Assembly: GCA_015501055.1 (NCBI GenBank)
Contig: JADNYV010000009.1
Span: forward strand, 434,001 to 498,000
Length of the DNA: 64,000 nt
Reading direction: 5' to 3'
DNA from: Mucidula mucida
Lineage: Eukaryota > Basidiomycota > Agaricomycetes > Agaricales > Physalacriaceae
Shown here: positions 24,437 to 36,375 of the stretch, piece after piece
Layout: each line of letters opens with the position of its first letter
Position numbering within the stretch: position 1 is the stretch's first letter
Position numbers and translations under genes: made by a program
The notes under the pieces: model-generated
Seen by the model: the letters and a program-made list of their open reading frames with translations, nothing else
What the model was told of the DNA's origin: nothing
The model's database searches: none

Positions 24437-26826
24437 ATGGACGTCGATATGAAGCTCAAGGACGACGTGGACGACAAGCCGCCAACGAGCAGTGGTAGGG
24501 ACCGTGACAGAGACAGAGACAGAGACCGCGACTATGACCGGGAGAAAGACAAGGACAGGGATCGCGACAGAGACCGCGACAGGGATAGAGATAGGCGGGA
24601 TCGTGACAAGGACAGAGACCGGGAAAGCCGGCGTGAATCTGGTGGGTGCTACGTACAACCTGCTGTAAATATATGCTCAATTAGTTACTGTCTTAGGGCG
24701 TTCGCGACGCGGCGGTGGCCACGGCGACCATTGGGAGCCCGAGGAGCGCCGGAATGGCGATGTAAGTCTCACTTGGCGGGATTGAATTTTGGGTGCTTAT
24801 TGTCGTGTAGCGCCGTAAGCGTTCGCGTAGCCGCTCGCGTTCGAGGCGTCGGTCGACGTCTCCTAGGCGCCGGTCCCGTCGTTCTCGTTCAGGCTCGAGC
24901 CGGTCGCGCAGCCGCTCTCGCAGTCGGGACCGCAAGGCTTCGGACCCGTTTGCGCGTTCGCTCGGCGGTCCCATAAACGCCGACCACGAAGAAGCTGTGG
25001 AGTTTTCCAAGATCAGCAAGAGAGAAAACAGGGTCTACGTCGGTAATCTCAGTTACGACGTCAAGTACAGGGACCTGATGGAATTCATGAGGGGAGGTGG
25101 GTTGGGGATATCAGTTTTTTCGATTTTTTATGAGTTGGGGAGGCATGGTAGAGGCGTAGTCACCAGTGCATCTGGTGATCATGCCAGTTGTGACGCCGCA
25201 GTCAGAGTGTTTTTCTTCTTGGGGGAGCGAGCGGGGAGTTGAGGTTCTTTTCAGTTTTTCATGGAATGGTCTGAGTTGAAGAGGATATTGATGGGAGTTT
25301 TGGTTATCAGCTGGTGAGGTCCTATTCGCCGAAGTGCTCGTCACACCGACTGGCGTGTCAAAGGGATGCGGGTATGTCTTTTATTCTACCTGTTACATGA
25401 TGTTTCAGTTAACTTGTCATTCTCCAGCATTGTCGAATTTGCCTCGCAAGAAGATTCCCAACGAGCTATCAGAGAGCTGTCCGAAGTTCCTCTTCTGGGA
25501 CGTCCCGTTTTCATTCGAGAGGTACGCTTATTGTTTGCTTTGGTACTTCCTACCTCAAACATGTATTCTTTAGGATCGTGAGACCGAAGCTCGGTTTGGA
25601 GCGACGCCAGTCCCAGGCAAAATGGGAATGGCGATGGCTGGGCAAGGTTTGAATGCGGCACCTCCGCCGCGTCCTCCCTCGCACAACTTTTTCGCTGCCC
25701 AAAATAACCCGGGCAACCAGCTTTACGTTGGCAACGTACATATGTTCTCTTTATACTCCGTACTGTCTACTAATGACCGCTTTTTCCAGTTACCCTACCA
25801 GGCTGGTTGGCAAGATTTGAAAGACTTGTTCCGTACCGCTGGTAATATTGTTCGCGCGGACATTAACATTGGGGCAGATGGACGTCCTAAAGGCTCTGGT
25901 ACGGTTGTCTTTGAGACTGCGAAAGACGCCCAACAGGCGATCAGTAAGTTTAGTGCTTTCACTTAATGTTCCGTACTAAGATTCCATGAGCCATGTACCA
26001 CGGCTTTGACTGGTATGGTCGTACGCTTGAAGTTCGAGAGGTATGCAACCTTGTACTCTATCGAACAGCCTAGCTCATGTATCGTTTCAGGATCGCTTTG
26101 CTGGTTTGTCTGGTCCAGGCGGTTTCCGTGGTGGTCTCCGCGGTGGAGGCTTCAGAGGTGCTCCTCGCGGTGGAGGCTTCAGAGGTGGCTTCCGTGGAGG
26201 AGGCTTTCGTGGAGGTGGATTTGGAGGCGGTGGTGGTGGCGGGCGCGACTTTAATCGCGATATCTACGCCGACTACTCCGGTCCAGATCAAGCTCAAGCA
26301 GGCGCAGGTGCTGCTGGGGGTGGTGGTGCCGGTCTGAATAGCTTTGGTGGCGGTGGAGGCTTTGGTGGAGGCGGCGGCATGGGTTTCCAAGCTGGCGGAG
26401 CAGGTTACAGGCCAGAGCCTGAACCCAGTCAGCAGATCATGGTTCGCAACGTGAGTAGCATCGGCTGTTCACTCTTATCGCGTGCCGATAACGGTCTTTT
26501 AGCTTCCGTGGTCTACTGCCAACGAGGATCTGGTGGAGTTGTTTGAGACTACCGGTCAAGTAGAGTTGGCGGAGATCTTGACAGACGGTACACGATCAAA
26601 AGGGTCAGGTGTTGTCCAGTTCGCCCAAGTTGCGGAGGCGGAAACTGCCATTGGTTAGTACCTGTCCCTTTGGAAGTCTTACATGCTGATGTTGGACGTT
26701 TTAGCCAAGTTCCAGCAGTATATGTATGGTGGGAGGCCTTTGGATGTTCGTTTTAACGACCGCTGGCACACATTCTCGCCCATGTCAGCCAAGGGTGGAC
26801 AGGTTGCGCCTATGCAGGCAGAGTAG
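24437..26826 (+). CDS. GBP2: GBP2/HRB1-like SR-RGG protein with three RRMs
   Basis: This is an mRNA-binding shuttling protein of the Gbp2/Hrb1/hnRNP-M type, nuclear with export of mRNA (family knowledge). From ATG 24437 it has an acidic start (MDVDMKLKDDVDDKP), a long Arg-Asp repeat (DRDRDREK type), and an RS-rich stretch (RKRSRSRSRSRRR). RRM1 has RVYVGNLSYD and SKGCGIVEFAS, RRM2 has QLYVGNLPYQ and PKGSGTVVFE, and an RGG/Gly-rich linker contains GGFRGG and GGGGF repeats. RRM3 has QIMVRNLPWS and SKGSGVVQFA, and the protein ends VAPMQAE before TAG 26824. At least eight short introns interrupt it, several inside RRMs after the strand-1 GN. All frames join, and the gene looks intact. The antisense frames over the Gly and Arg-Asp repeats are shadows. 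Confidence 0.9.
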
Positions 26827-28154
26827 CAGTAAGGTATATCATATTCTCGTTTCCCGAATTTCTGTGTGTAGCCATTATCGACTCCTCTCTTCCGATTGTA
26901 CAGAAACATTGCAAAGGATGTTGAACATAGAAAATTGCGCGAACATCATGAGACACGGTATATCGTGGAGTGTGGCGTGCATTCCCAGGTACTTCTGGTC
27001 ATGCGGTCGAGACCTTCTATTCCTGGGTACGGTTGGGCTCTAAGCGAAACATCCGTATTGCTATCTTCGTCCTTTCGAGATATCGGAGGAAGTTTTCTAG
27101 CCCGCAACCTTATAACTGTATGGAGGCTCCTAAGAAGGCAATACCGTACTCCTGACAGCATCCGGTGTCTTGATAAGTCCTCGGATGAGTCGCAGGGCTC
27201 CTTCGTCATCGGTCGGGATGGATGGTCGACGGCAGTTTAGAGAGAAAGCGAAAAGAAGCTCGCGCATACGGAAACTATATGGATCGCCACAAGACCAGTG
27301 CATTGTCCGATACGCAACTGTCGGAAGGGAGCAGCGGTTCAGATGACCGTTATGGCATAGACACGACTACTTCGCGTGGTGATTGCCACAGGCTGTACCA
27401 TAGATCGACGGGCATTGCCCACACCGAGTGGGGGGTTTCTATAGTGGCGAACAGCCAGTCCCACGTCAAAGTATGGCTAAATGGTGAGCACGAGACGCTT
27501 CGAAGGCTTATCGTGACATAAAAAGGCCAGAGCTGTGTTCTGTGATGGGGTTTTTGGGGGGCGTTTACACGTTCAGGGTCCGGCATTTTGTATTGATGTT
27601 TAGATTAGGAAGACTCGAAGCTGTCCAAGACGAGATGTTGGTTGCAAAGGTGCTAGAAGACAATTCTATTACTGGCCGACGCTGTCCGAGCAGCACTGGG
27701 TGGTCTCTATGGTATGGAGAGAGGGCTCGAGGTGTAAATCAAGGATCGCTAGTCAGCGGATTTGGTGGAGAGATTAAGACAATTAAAGCCGATCACGGAA
27801 TAACGCTTGGACTTGATTAGCCTGCGTCGGACTAGCGGGCACGGTGTGTATGAGGGAGGAGACTACAATGAGAGAGGTTTCCGGATTCATCCATACTTGT
27901 TGCTTTGACTCGGAGGACGGAAGGCCAAACAAAAGATAGGCCTCGACCCTGGATGGAAACGTTCGCGATCAGAGAGTTGCCATATATGGCAGGTGGAGCG
28001 TGGCGTCCAGGAACATTGTGCCACTGAAAACAAATAAGGGCACTCAAAAGGGAGTGGCTGACGATTCACACGCACCTACCTTACTATTTACCACTCTGCC
28101 TGCCGAAACGTCGTCCTCATCGTCTCCGACGTCCTCCAACCCCTTCTCTACATC
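26827..28154. other. Intergenic, no gene recognised
   Basis: The space between GBP2-like and the PNRC-motif gene contains several open frames of 60-100 codons on both strands. None shows a known motif, consistent splice signals or family similarity inside the window. Confidence 0.4.
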
Positions 28155-29346
28155 ATGATGCTCGTCCAGAAGCCGCCACACTTCAACATATCGCCTGCTC
28201 ACTTTCCGCTACAGCACCGGCGGCATCCATCCGCGCCGCCTGCCGTGCTTGTACAGCCGACCCGCACCCCGGGGCTGCTCTCGCTCTCCAAACCTGCGCA
28301 GCGAGTGCAGCAGCCGCAGCAGCGAGCAAAGCCGTCTCCAAAGGCCAAACATGCGGCAGCGGCAGTACGGCGGTCTCCTCAGCTGTCACACGCAGTGGCC
28401 GCCACACAGCAGCTCAAGCCGTCGCCCGAAATTGTCGACAAGAAACAGTCCCCGGAGAAGCGCGGGCGACAAACTGTGCAAACCAAGGACAGCAGCCGAC
28501 CAGCTAGGTACACGTTTCGCAATTGGGGTTTTTCAATTTTCTTACCGGAAACAGGAGCACGTCCAACTCTTCCGTTCGTGGCCGTCGCAACAATACACGA
28601 CAAGCCTCACCGCCACTTTCCCATACCCCTTCCTCGCAGGCAGAGGTCCCTTGTACTCCTCCCCGCAAACATGCAGCAGCTGCCGTCGATCCTTCTCTTT
28701 CGGACGACGCATCACCCGTAGCTGTACCCCAGTTCTTATCTCAACCGACCGGAAAATTAGCCTGTCGTCGTCAGTCTCAACAGCTCAACTCGTTTACGAC
28801 GCCGCCTTCATCGCGGGCTATTCCGGTACCCCAGCGTCCCAAGTCAATCCCTCCGAGTTTGTCGCAGTCCATGCCGGCACGTCCTTTAAGGGCAAGACTA
28901 CGCCCGACACCTCTGATTGGAAACCGTTCCCGATATGCGATGACATGACCGACATTTTCAGCGACGACGAGTACCCGAGCACCCCGAGTCGTTCCAAGGC
29001 TAAACGGTTTGACGATGGTCCGAAGACGGCGCCTCTGACGACCTCGTTTGGGGTATTCCCGTTCAATGTCGCTTTGCCCCCAAGTCCGTCGCCGCCCGCC
29101 CGCAAGAAGGGACGGAAGCACGTCAGGACGCCCTCTGAAGGTGTTTTCCACATGTCGTCTGACGAGGACCTATCCTCCTCCAGCTCAGACGAACAGAGTC
29201 ATCGAAGGAAGACCATCTCTCTCATGAAGGCCGGGAAGCTCACGCAGGCCGAAATGGAAGCTGCTGTCGCTGCGGGCTACTTTGCGAGTTCCACGTTCCA
29301 GAACTCACCTAGTCCGGAGGAATTGCCACCGCCTATTTTTGTGTAA
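28155..29346 (+). CDS. Proline-rich protein with C-terminal PNRC/EDC1-like motif
   Basis: This low-complexity protein begins MMLVQKPPHFNISPAHF, with Pro/Ala/Gln-rich and Ser-rich stretches, a basic patch (KKGRKHVRTPSEGVFHM) and an acidic Ser run (SSDEDLSSSSSDEQ). It ends YFASSTFQNSPSPEELPPP, which fits the short motif of PNRC/Edc1 decapping activators (Phe-x-x-x-x-Phe-x-x-Ser-Pro-x-Pro-x-x-LPxP). By that family it would bind the Dcp2-Dcp1 decapping enzyme in cytoplasmic mRNA decay. A 50-nt intron (GTACAC...AAACAG, about 28506-28555) joins the first part to STSNSSVRGRR. A second frame change between that exon and the final open frame (around 28900-28970) is not explained by a clear intron, so the middle of the model is uncertain. 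Assignment rests on the end motif only. Confidence 0.55.
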
Positions 29347-30933
29347 TTTTATTCTTTTCCCTTCCACTCTACGAAGCGAGGAGGTGAGTCGATCTTGCGT
29401 GTTTTCGTCGCAGAGCTTATTGTTTTTCTTTGTAGACCTAAAATCTTGGGGTTTTCTAGATCTCATCACTCAACGTCCTCCACGATGTTTTCACATGCTG
29501 TGCTTATCATTATTCAATAGTCCTCCCCCTCCCTGGAATGGACCCCATTGTATCAATACGGCCCTCTAGACGTCTCCCGCTTCCTCCCGCTATATTTCTA
29601 CAACCCCGTCACGGCCACTCGCTCAGGACCTTCGCGCGCTCTGGCAGGGCACACGTCCCGCCACTCTTTTCTCCTCACTCGGTTTTTCTCATCAATGTGT
29701 CAATACGTTTTCCGCATCGCATCTTTCACCGCATATTATTGGTTTCTGGCACTGCCAGCTGTATAAAACGCAAAACCAGTCGGTTTTAACGACTGACGAT
29801 GATGCTATCGAGCCGGCTCCCACCACTCGTCGTCCAGGACCACGACCGCCATCCATTCAAGCCCATGCGACGACGACCGGCACGCTTTTTTGATCTCTTG
29901 GGATTGGATGTTCTAAGTATTATCATTTACTACTCTCTTGTGATAACAGTACCCCCTCCCCCGCCTATTATCTATTCTTCCTCATATTATCTTCACCTTA
30001 GTAGCTCGTCGTCATTCTTATTTTCTCGACGACGAGCAATACCGCTTTCCACTCCCCATCGCATCTGTATCCAGTATCGGCCTCGGTTGTATCGTTCGTC
30101 GCTCGTCCTCGCTCGGCGGACGATGCTTGTACCACTTCTTGTCCCTCACACTCCTCTCCATCACGACACCGCCACCTATTCCTCGAATCCGCCATGCTTT
30201 TGCGTGATCTTTATGTGGTCGCAAGACTACTTTTTTTCAGTGTACCTATTTGCTCTCTTCAGGTGTAATTGTTGACCCCTCGTGAGTTCTCTCTTTACCT
30301 TCCCTCACTCCATTCTGAATGTATATTGGCAGTCCATCGAGAATACCCCCACCCCCCTTCCTATTGCTTGCAGTCACGAACCTTGCCTAGACCCGCAATA
30401 GATATGTACATTACAATGCATGGACCCTCCCATTCATCGCATACATCCTATCTCTATCTTTCCTCCGATCCCCTCGCATATTCATACTCTTCTCCCCTCT
30501 ACATTGCACATACACCCCCACACTCTTTTATCCTTATTTCTTTACCTACACATTCATTACAGTCTGTCTGCTGTGTTGCTAGTAGTTTAGATTTGCGTGA
30601 ATTGAAAATGAAATGTACTTTTTTTACAAATTACAATTGCCAGGTTTTGCACACATGTAGAGCCCCCGCCGAACATTACGTGATAGCAGAGCACTTCGCT
30701 TCGACCTACCACTGGTCTGCGACTGGTAGTACCACCATCTCTGGCAAGTGCGCTTACTTTCGCAATGGGTATACTCGTCAACAACTGGACCCATATCAGA
30801 TGGTTTCTATGATCGCGTAGATCTCTCTTGGGCAGCACATCATCGAAAACACTCAAACCACAAAGGTAATATCTTCGCGACAAATCATCCTACCAAAAAT
30901 TCACGCACTTTCCAGGCAATAACGCGTGTCAAG
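29347..30933. other. Long pyrimidine-rich intergenic / UTR stretch
   Basis: After the PNRC-motif gene, about 1.2 kb (29,350-30,590) is strongly C/T-rich on the plus strand, with runs such as CCCCCTCCCCCGCC and TTTATCCTTATTTC. It may hold a long 3' UTR. The last 300 bp before the F-box remnant are of mixed composition. Open frames here are by-products of the skew, and no gene is supported. Confidence 0.5.
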
Positions 30934-32300
30934 ATGTCTGAAATGCATACCTTCCAGTTCATTGATTCTCGCCTCTTTGAGCACCTTCTTGTATCAAACA
31001 GTTTCCCGAACCCGATGCCAATTCACGTTTGAAGGAATATGCCGCATCCCTCGAAGACGCGAGAAATGTTCTCCGCGAAGAGCTGCGCAGTGCGCAAGAT
31101 GCATTTTGAGACGCTGACGCGTCAAAATGGCCGGATAGACGAAAAGCTGCAGGCTGTTAAACTGTCCTGAATCCTGTCCGTGGCATCCCGACTGACGTCC
31201 TGCGCGTCATATGCTCCTTCCTCATTCCTACTCCTTCGGAAATCATGTTGTTTAGAGATATCTATCACTACCCTCAGCTTTGGTTGAGTCCAGCGCTGTG
31301 ATACGGAGCTGGTTGAGTCCTAGGAACTCTATTTGGGCCATGTCACACGTGTGTCAGAGCTGGCGGGACACGTTTTTAGAGTCTCCGGCGCTCTGGTCGA
31401 CAATATCAGTGCAGTTGCAGATGCCTGATTTGGATCCGCCGAACGACGAGAGAGCTCTCTATGGGCAGCTCTTTCTGCTCCAACTCTGCCTTCAGAGGGC
31501 GAAGAGCCATCCTCTTACTCTCCTTTGTTGGACGACAGCATCTTACATGAGCCCATATCGGCTGTCTTATCGTCACATCTGGAACGTGTCCGCATCCTCG
31601 TTACCCAACTGCCGCTGGAAGTATAGTCAATGTGGAGCAGTCGATATCTCAAATTGACACTGATAGCTTTGCTCGACGTACCTTTGATTTCACTCTGTGT
31701 CGAAAGTTGTGGTCAAGTTCGCGGGTTTACCTGGAAATGCTGGGGAGATCAGCACCTATCTTCTACCAAACACCGTCACTTACTATCGTGGACTGCTTGT
31801 AACGGAATGGTCCGACCTTCGAAGCTTGGAAACCCTGTCTCATTTGCAGGTTCTAAGCCTTGTCGCCACCAACTGGGACGGAGCGCTTGCAAATCAGCCC
31901 TATATCCATCTGCCCGCCCTGACTAGGATGTATATAGAATTGGACATGTTTGGTCCAAACGCGGTGGGACCCATTTTTGAGTACATCAAAGCCCCTCGAC
32001 TCGAAACTCTCACCATCTTTGCCGACAACCAACTCGATTGGGGCGGTCTCCTGTCACGCTCCACCTCATGTCTCCGGACATAACGAGCGCGGGAAGCATA
32101 TATGCTAGTAGTGTATTGAGCACAGTAAGCTTCTATCTAGCAAAGCCACTTCACCTTGTAACTATTAGATTTTTGCATGTCGCATTGGCCTACCACGACG
32201 AAGGTACTGTATCAATCATACAACAGTCAACATACAGCGTAGTGAGTCCTTATTTTCCATCTCGTACAGGTAAAGAATATCTGTCTTTCCGCTACGACTA
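30934..32300 (+). pseudogene. F-box/LRR-like gene of a third type, degraded
   Basis: ATG 30934 (MSEMHTFQFIDSRLFEHLL) leads to a helical segment (LKEYAASLEDARNVLREELR) only after a one-base frame change in the run TTTCCC near 31007. A stop (TGA) follows QDAF. The F-box region is split over two frames: GIPTDVLRVICSFLIPTPSE and NSIWAMSHVCQSWRDTFLES ... PALWSTISVQL. LRR-like parts follow in further frames (HLQVLSLVATNWDGAL, PRLETLTIFADN) up to about 32080. This order matches standard agaricomycete F-box proteins (leader helix, F-box, LRRs). At least four breaks make it non-functional as read. Confidence 0.7.
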
Positions 32301-32426
32301 AGGCTTGTAGCTTAGTTCTGAGTTACAGGTATTGACAGGTCGTACGTACTAGGTGTTTATAACTTCCTGACGTTACAAGACCTCGCGCACGCCATCTCAG
32401 GACATTTTCACCGTCTCGCCTTATAG

Positions 32427-33335
32427 AATATCGCGCATACACGCGCCTCCAGCGCATCTGAGTATCCAGCTCGCCCTATTCATAAGCCCAGCGCGTCTCT
32501 TATCGCCCTGCCAGTGGACGACGACAATGGCCCGCCGCCTGTTGTAGCCGATGAATCCATATATGATTCGCGAATGCTCGATATCTTCGAGAAGCTTCTG
32601 GCGAGACGCGCGGAACCAGAACCCCAGCACGCTGTTATAGCCAGAGCGCCCGTCATCAATGTCATAGACCGCACACACCCTCGCATACGTGCTGTGACGA
32701 TTTCTGAGCTGTCCTGGCCCTCGGATCGTGACAAACTCAGCCTGGCGAGCTCGAACTTCTCGAGCTGGTCCAGAACCTTCCGCGACGTCCTCACTATGTC
32801 GCACCCTCTAATGTATCACATTGAACCCAGCATAAACGACATCTATGCAAAGCCCACACCTGCCGAAGAGCCAATTGCGTACGCTAACTGGATTGCAAAC
32901 GATGCCACGGTTGTCGCATTCGCCAAAATGCAGATGACGCCAGCGGAGGCGGCTGTTTACAAGGCAGACACAACCGCCACAGCACTATGGACTGCAATCA
33001 CTGCACGGCACCGCAAGCGCAATGTCATTGCACAATTTTCTTCCTTTCGACAGCTTCTTTCTTTTACTTTGATGCCAGGCGATAATCACACTCGGAAGAT
33101 TCACGAGATGTCTCTTTTGAACGAGAGACTGTGGGAGATGGGGACGCTCACAGAGGATGATTTTCTGTGTATTGTGCTCGTCCGCGCGATGGGAACACAC
33201 TACCGTGATTTGCGCTTGCGCGTGATGGAGAATTTATCCATGTCGACAAAGGACAACCCATACACTTCGAAAGGCATTCTAGAACTCTTTGAGCTCAAGG
33301 CAGCGTTTGAGAAAGACGATGCGCTTACGACGTGA
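32427..33335 (+). mobile_element. Ty1/copia-type gag-like ORF (UBN2-like), pol absent
   Basis: The frame is open from 32427 to a TGA at 33335, about 300 codons. The middle (DRDKLSLASSNFSSWSRTF, DVLTMSHPLMYHIEPS, TALWTAITARHRKRNVIAQF, LLSFTLMPGDNHTRKIHEM) fits the gag polypeptide of copia-type LTR retrotransposons. The gag-specific TALW and the HEM...L spacing are visible. The first in-frame ATG is at 32574, and an upstream intron or start may be missing. No CCHC knuckle, protease, integrase or reverse transcriptase follows, and no LTR pair was found. It is either a cut-off element or a gag kept on its own. Confidence 0.65.
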
Positions 33336-34125
33336 TTATGAAAATGAACCGCATGGCATGCTCAACAATGTCCTCTAGATTCCCGGAATTCTGTGCGTCT
33401 CATTTCTATCGCTACATACTCTGATGACATCTAATATTGTGGCAGCTGATGTTTTCTACTTATCACTATTATCACTAACCATTGCTACGGACACGTCCTT
33501 TCAACTGATAATCGCATTCCTGATACTAAACTTCATCGCGTCTTATACAGCATCACGTCGACCATTAGAGAATCCGCTTTGACATCTAAATCCACTACTC
33601 CAGTCGTCGACGTATTGCACCACCGCCGCCTCGCCTTATCAATATCCCTGCTACTCGTACTTCATACGGTTCGCAATGCTCCTGCATCTGGTATGCCTGT
33701 TGATATATCCACCCTACCTCCCTTTGGCTCATTTTTTTCCCCTAGGGAATTGGCCCTCATCAGTTCCGATAGACGCGAAGCTCCGGAGCGACGAAGAGGT
33801 TGGGGTGACCTCAAAGTCCGTTGTCGACGTACATGTTCCCGTGGGCTGTAACTTACCAACAGAATTGACTGCTTTCAAATGTCTACGGCTGTGAGCTGCG
33901 AATTGAGCAACAGATGGGCAGCGACCGAGGAAGCATCGGTAGAACTACGTTTAGACGTGATGATTGCGTGACATGACTCGCGAGGCACTGAGTTTAACGG
34001 AGAACGACATAGGACAGTGGCTCAATAATATCATTTCTATGGAAGTGAAAGCAAATATATGAACAGTAAACAATAATTCTCCATTTCCTGGGCCATTGAG
34101 AGAGAAGAGACAGATTTGACTTGGA
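33336..34125. other. Intergenic, possible retroelement debris
   Basis: Between the gag-like ORF and family member C I see no intact frame. A stretch at 33,570-33,860 is open in two frames but has no recognisable domain. Confidence 0.4.
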
Positions 34126-34730
34126 TCATGCTGGGCATACAAGTCAACATGTGGTACGCGTAGACGACGCCAAGGCCATACCATTTGCCATCGACTTGGG
34201 GGTAACCTTCTCGGCTTCTGCGCGCGCTTCATCGGCGCGCTTCTGAAATAAGATCCTCGTTGCTTGGAACATCCTAGGATAAAGCCAATCCGGGACTACT
34301 CGTACTCTCATAAGCGCACGTCGACGATGCAGTTACAGAGAAACGTACAGGCATACATCTCCGGCCAAGGCATGCAGATAGAGCGCATCTTCTCAAACTC
34401 CCCATTCGGACCACGCCCATATGTATCAAAGAAGTGTTTAATGAGGGGTTTCGCAATCGTCGCCTTTGGATTTTTGCCATTGAACGATGGCACTACTCCA
34501 GCCACGTAGCAGTAGTATTGTACTTTGTTTTCCCAAAAGGGCACGAGCGCTGTCGTTGCCTCGACTTCTTTCATTTTCTTGTTAATGGCACGATGGGTGG
34601 TACCGGCGGCGGCGATCTCCTCCTCAGATAGGATGTGACGCGCCATTGCATCGACCTGTATTTGTGTCATGGCGAACCCGAAGATAAACGGAGTAGGTAA
34701 CTCCGAGAGGTGATTCCAGTACGGGAACAT
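34126..34730 (-). CDS. Small protein family, member C
   Basis: This is the closest copy to A, in inverted orientation. It starts at ATG 34730 (MFPYWNHLSELPTPF) with the motifs QVDAMARHILSEEEIAA, TALVPFWENKVQYYC, GVVPSFNGKNPKAT and FFDTYGRGPNGEFEKM. After the phase-1 intron come FPDWLYPRMFQATRILFQ, KRADEARAEAEK and a stop two residues after the last intron at 34126. The same three-exon layout as A and D applies. The 5' flank (34731-35150) is nearly the same as that of A. About 165 residues, intact. Function unknown. Confidence 0.75.
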
Positions 34731-35754
34731 GGCTGCTGGTAGATGAGGGCGGTTTCGTGGCTGTCGTGGAGTTAAACAAAGGACAATGGGTGCCGCGATG
34801 GCCGCTTTAAGCGTACACGTGATCGCAGTCCTCATGTCGTCCCCATTGTCTACCAGAATGATGAGGTACAGAATGAACTTGACAAGGAGATCATTTACTG
34901 ACTCGGATGCATTTCCATTCGATGAAATCGGGCATTTCAACCCTGGACGCTAGTAGAACTCGAAGGACTGGAACATATTTCCTGAAAGCTCTCCTTCTGC
35001 GCCAAGTATCGAGCTTCTTCACCCTCGGGGTGGAGCCACTCGAGTACTAATCATCGTTCTTTATCGTATCCCGCTTTTTCTGTCTGATGAGAAATATACT
35101 CACGAAACAGTGTGGCTAAAGCATACTTACATGTACGGTGCAGAGCCTTCATCCAACGCCAATATCAGTGCGCGGTAATGGATACGCCACGAAGAAACAA
35201 ATAAAAGGCGATCTCTATGACATGCGCCGCCGCCATTTTGGTACAGTGCAAGACGTGCCGTACAATAACAGTCTTGCTGGGAGCAGATTAGTTCCGTCGG
35301 AGGAAGCACAACATAACCTCGTAAAAGTATACTCATTCCTCGCCTTGTCTGAAAGGTGACTTCTGGCGTGTAGCCCCAAAACGCTGCTCCGTTCGAGGCT
35401 CACTAGTATCATATCCGCTGGTGTGCGAGCCGAGCCGTAGGACAGGCAGGCTTCCAAAATGGGTCTGGTTGGGAATAGAATGGGGCCATCGCGGACGCGA
35501 ACAAAATAGGAACAATGGACAAAGGGCCGTCACCAACTCTTTGTTTCCAGTTTAGCCAGATGGGCCGACCCTCGAAGACAAATCACTCTACGCTTACCGC
35601 TGTAGATTAATTCATTGAGTAGGAAAGGTTGCGGACCACTTTTGTCTGAAAAAGAAAACACGATAGCATTGCATTTGAACGGATAGCCGGTGAACAATAA
35701 TTATACATTTCCTGGGGAATTGATACAGCAACAGAGGGAGAGATTTGACGGGGA
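34731..35754 (-). repeat. Spacer repeat between family members D and C
   Basis: This is the inverted counterpart of the A-B spacer. 35,150-35,700 resembles 18,380-18,930, and 34,731-35,150 resembles 17,340-17,767. Together the two regions define an inverted pair of two-gene units about 16-18 kb apart. No separate gene was recognised. Confidence 0.7.
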
Positions 35755-36375
35755 TCATGCTGTGCATAGAAGTCAAGACGTCGAACGTGTAGGCGACACC
35801 AAGGACATACCATTTGTAGCCAGAGACTTATCGGTATCCGAAGCAACCTTCTCGGCTTCGGCGCGTGCTTTATCGGCGCGCTTCTGAAGTATGATCCTCG
35901 TTGCTTGGAACATCCTAGGATAAAGCCAATCCGGGACTACTCGTACTCTCATGAGCGCACGTCGACGAGGCAGGTTACAGAGAAACGTACAGGCATACAT
36001 CTCCGGCCAAGGCATGCAGATAGAGCGCATCTTCTCAAACTCCCCGTTCGGTCCTCGCCCATATGTATCAAAGAAGTGTTTAATGAGGGGTTTCGCAATC
36101 GTCGCCTTTGGATTTTTGCCATTGAACGATGGCACTACTCCAGCCACGTAGCAGTAGTATTTTACTTTGTTCTCCCAGAAGGGCACGAGCGCTGTCGTCG
36201 CCCCGACTTCTTCCATTTTGCGACCAATGGCACGATAGGTGCTACCACCGACGGCGGCGATCTCCTCCGCAGACAGGATGTGACGCGCCATTGCATCGAC
36301 TTGTATTTGTGTCAAGGCGAACCCGAAGATGAAGGGAGTAGGTAGCTCCGAGAGGTGATTCCAGTACGGGAACAT
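35755..36375 (-). CDS. Small protein family, member D
   Basis: From ATG 36375 it reads MFPYWNHLSELPTPF, QVDAMARHILSAEEIAA, TALVPFWENKVKYYC, GVVPSFNGKNPKAT and FFDTYGRGPNGEFEKM. After the phase-1 intron come FPDWLYPRMFQATRIILQ, KRADKARAEAEK and a Ser/Thr tail ending at 35755. Here the first intron also lacks a stop, so an unspliced longer product is possible. The 5' flank differs from that of A and C beyond about 45 bp. About 170 residues, intact. Confidence 0.75.

Noticed and set aside
24422..24680. Antisense frames opposite the Arg-Asp repeat
   Set aside because: Open only because of the low-complexity repeat on the other strand.
26070..26390. Antisense frame rich in Ala/Thr/Ser under the GBP2-like Gly repeat
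   Set aside because: It is a shadow of the RGG/Gly-rich repeat and has no splice signals of its own.
30269..30820. 183-codon plus-strand frame in the pyrimidine-rich region
   Set aside because: Its length comes from the C/T skew. Composition is Ser/Pro/Tyr/Leu-rich without any motif.
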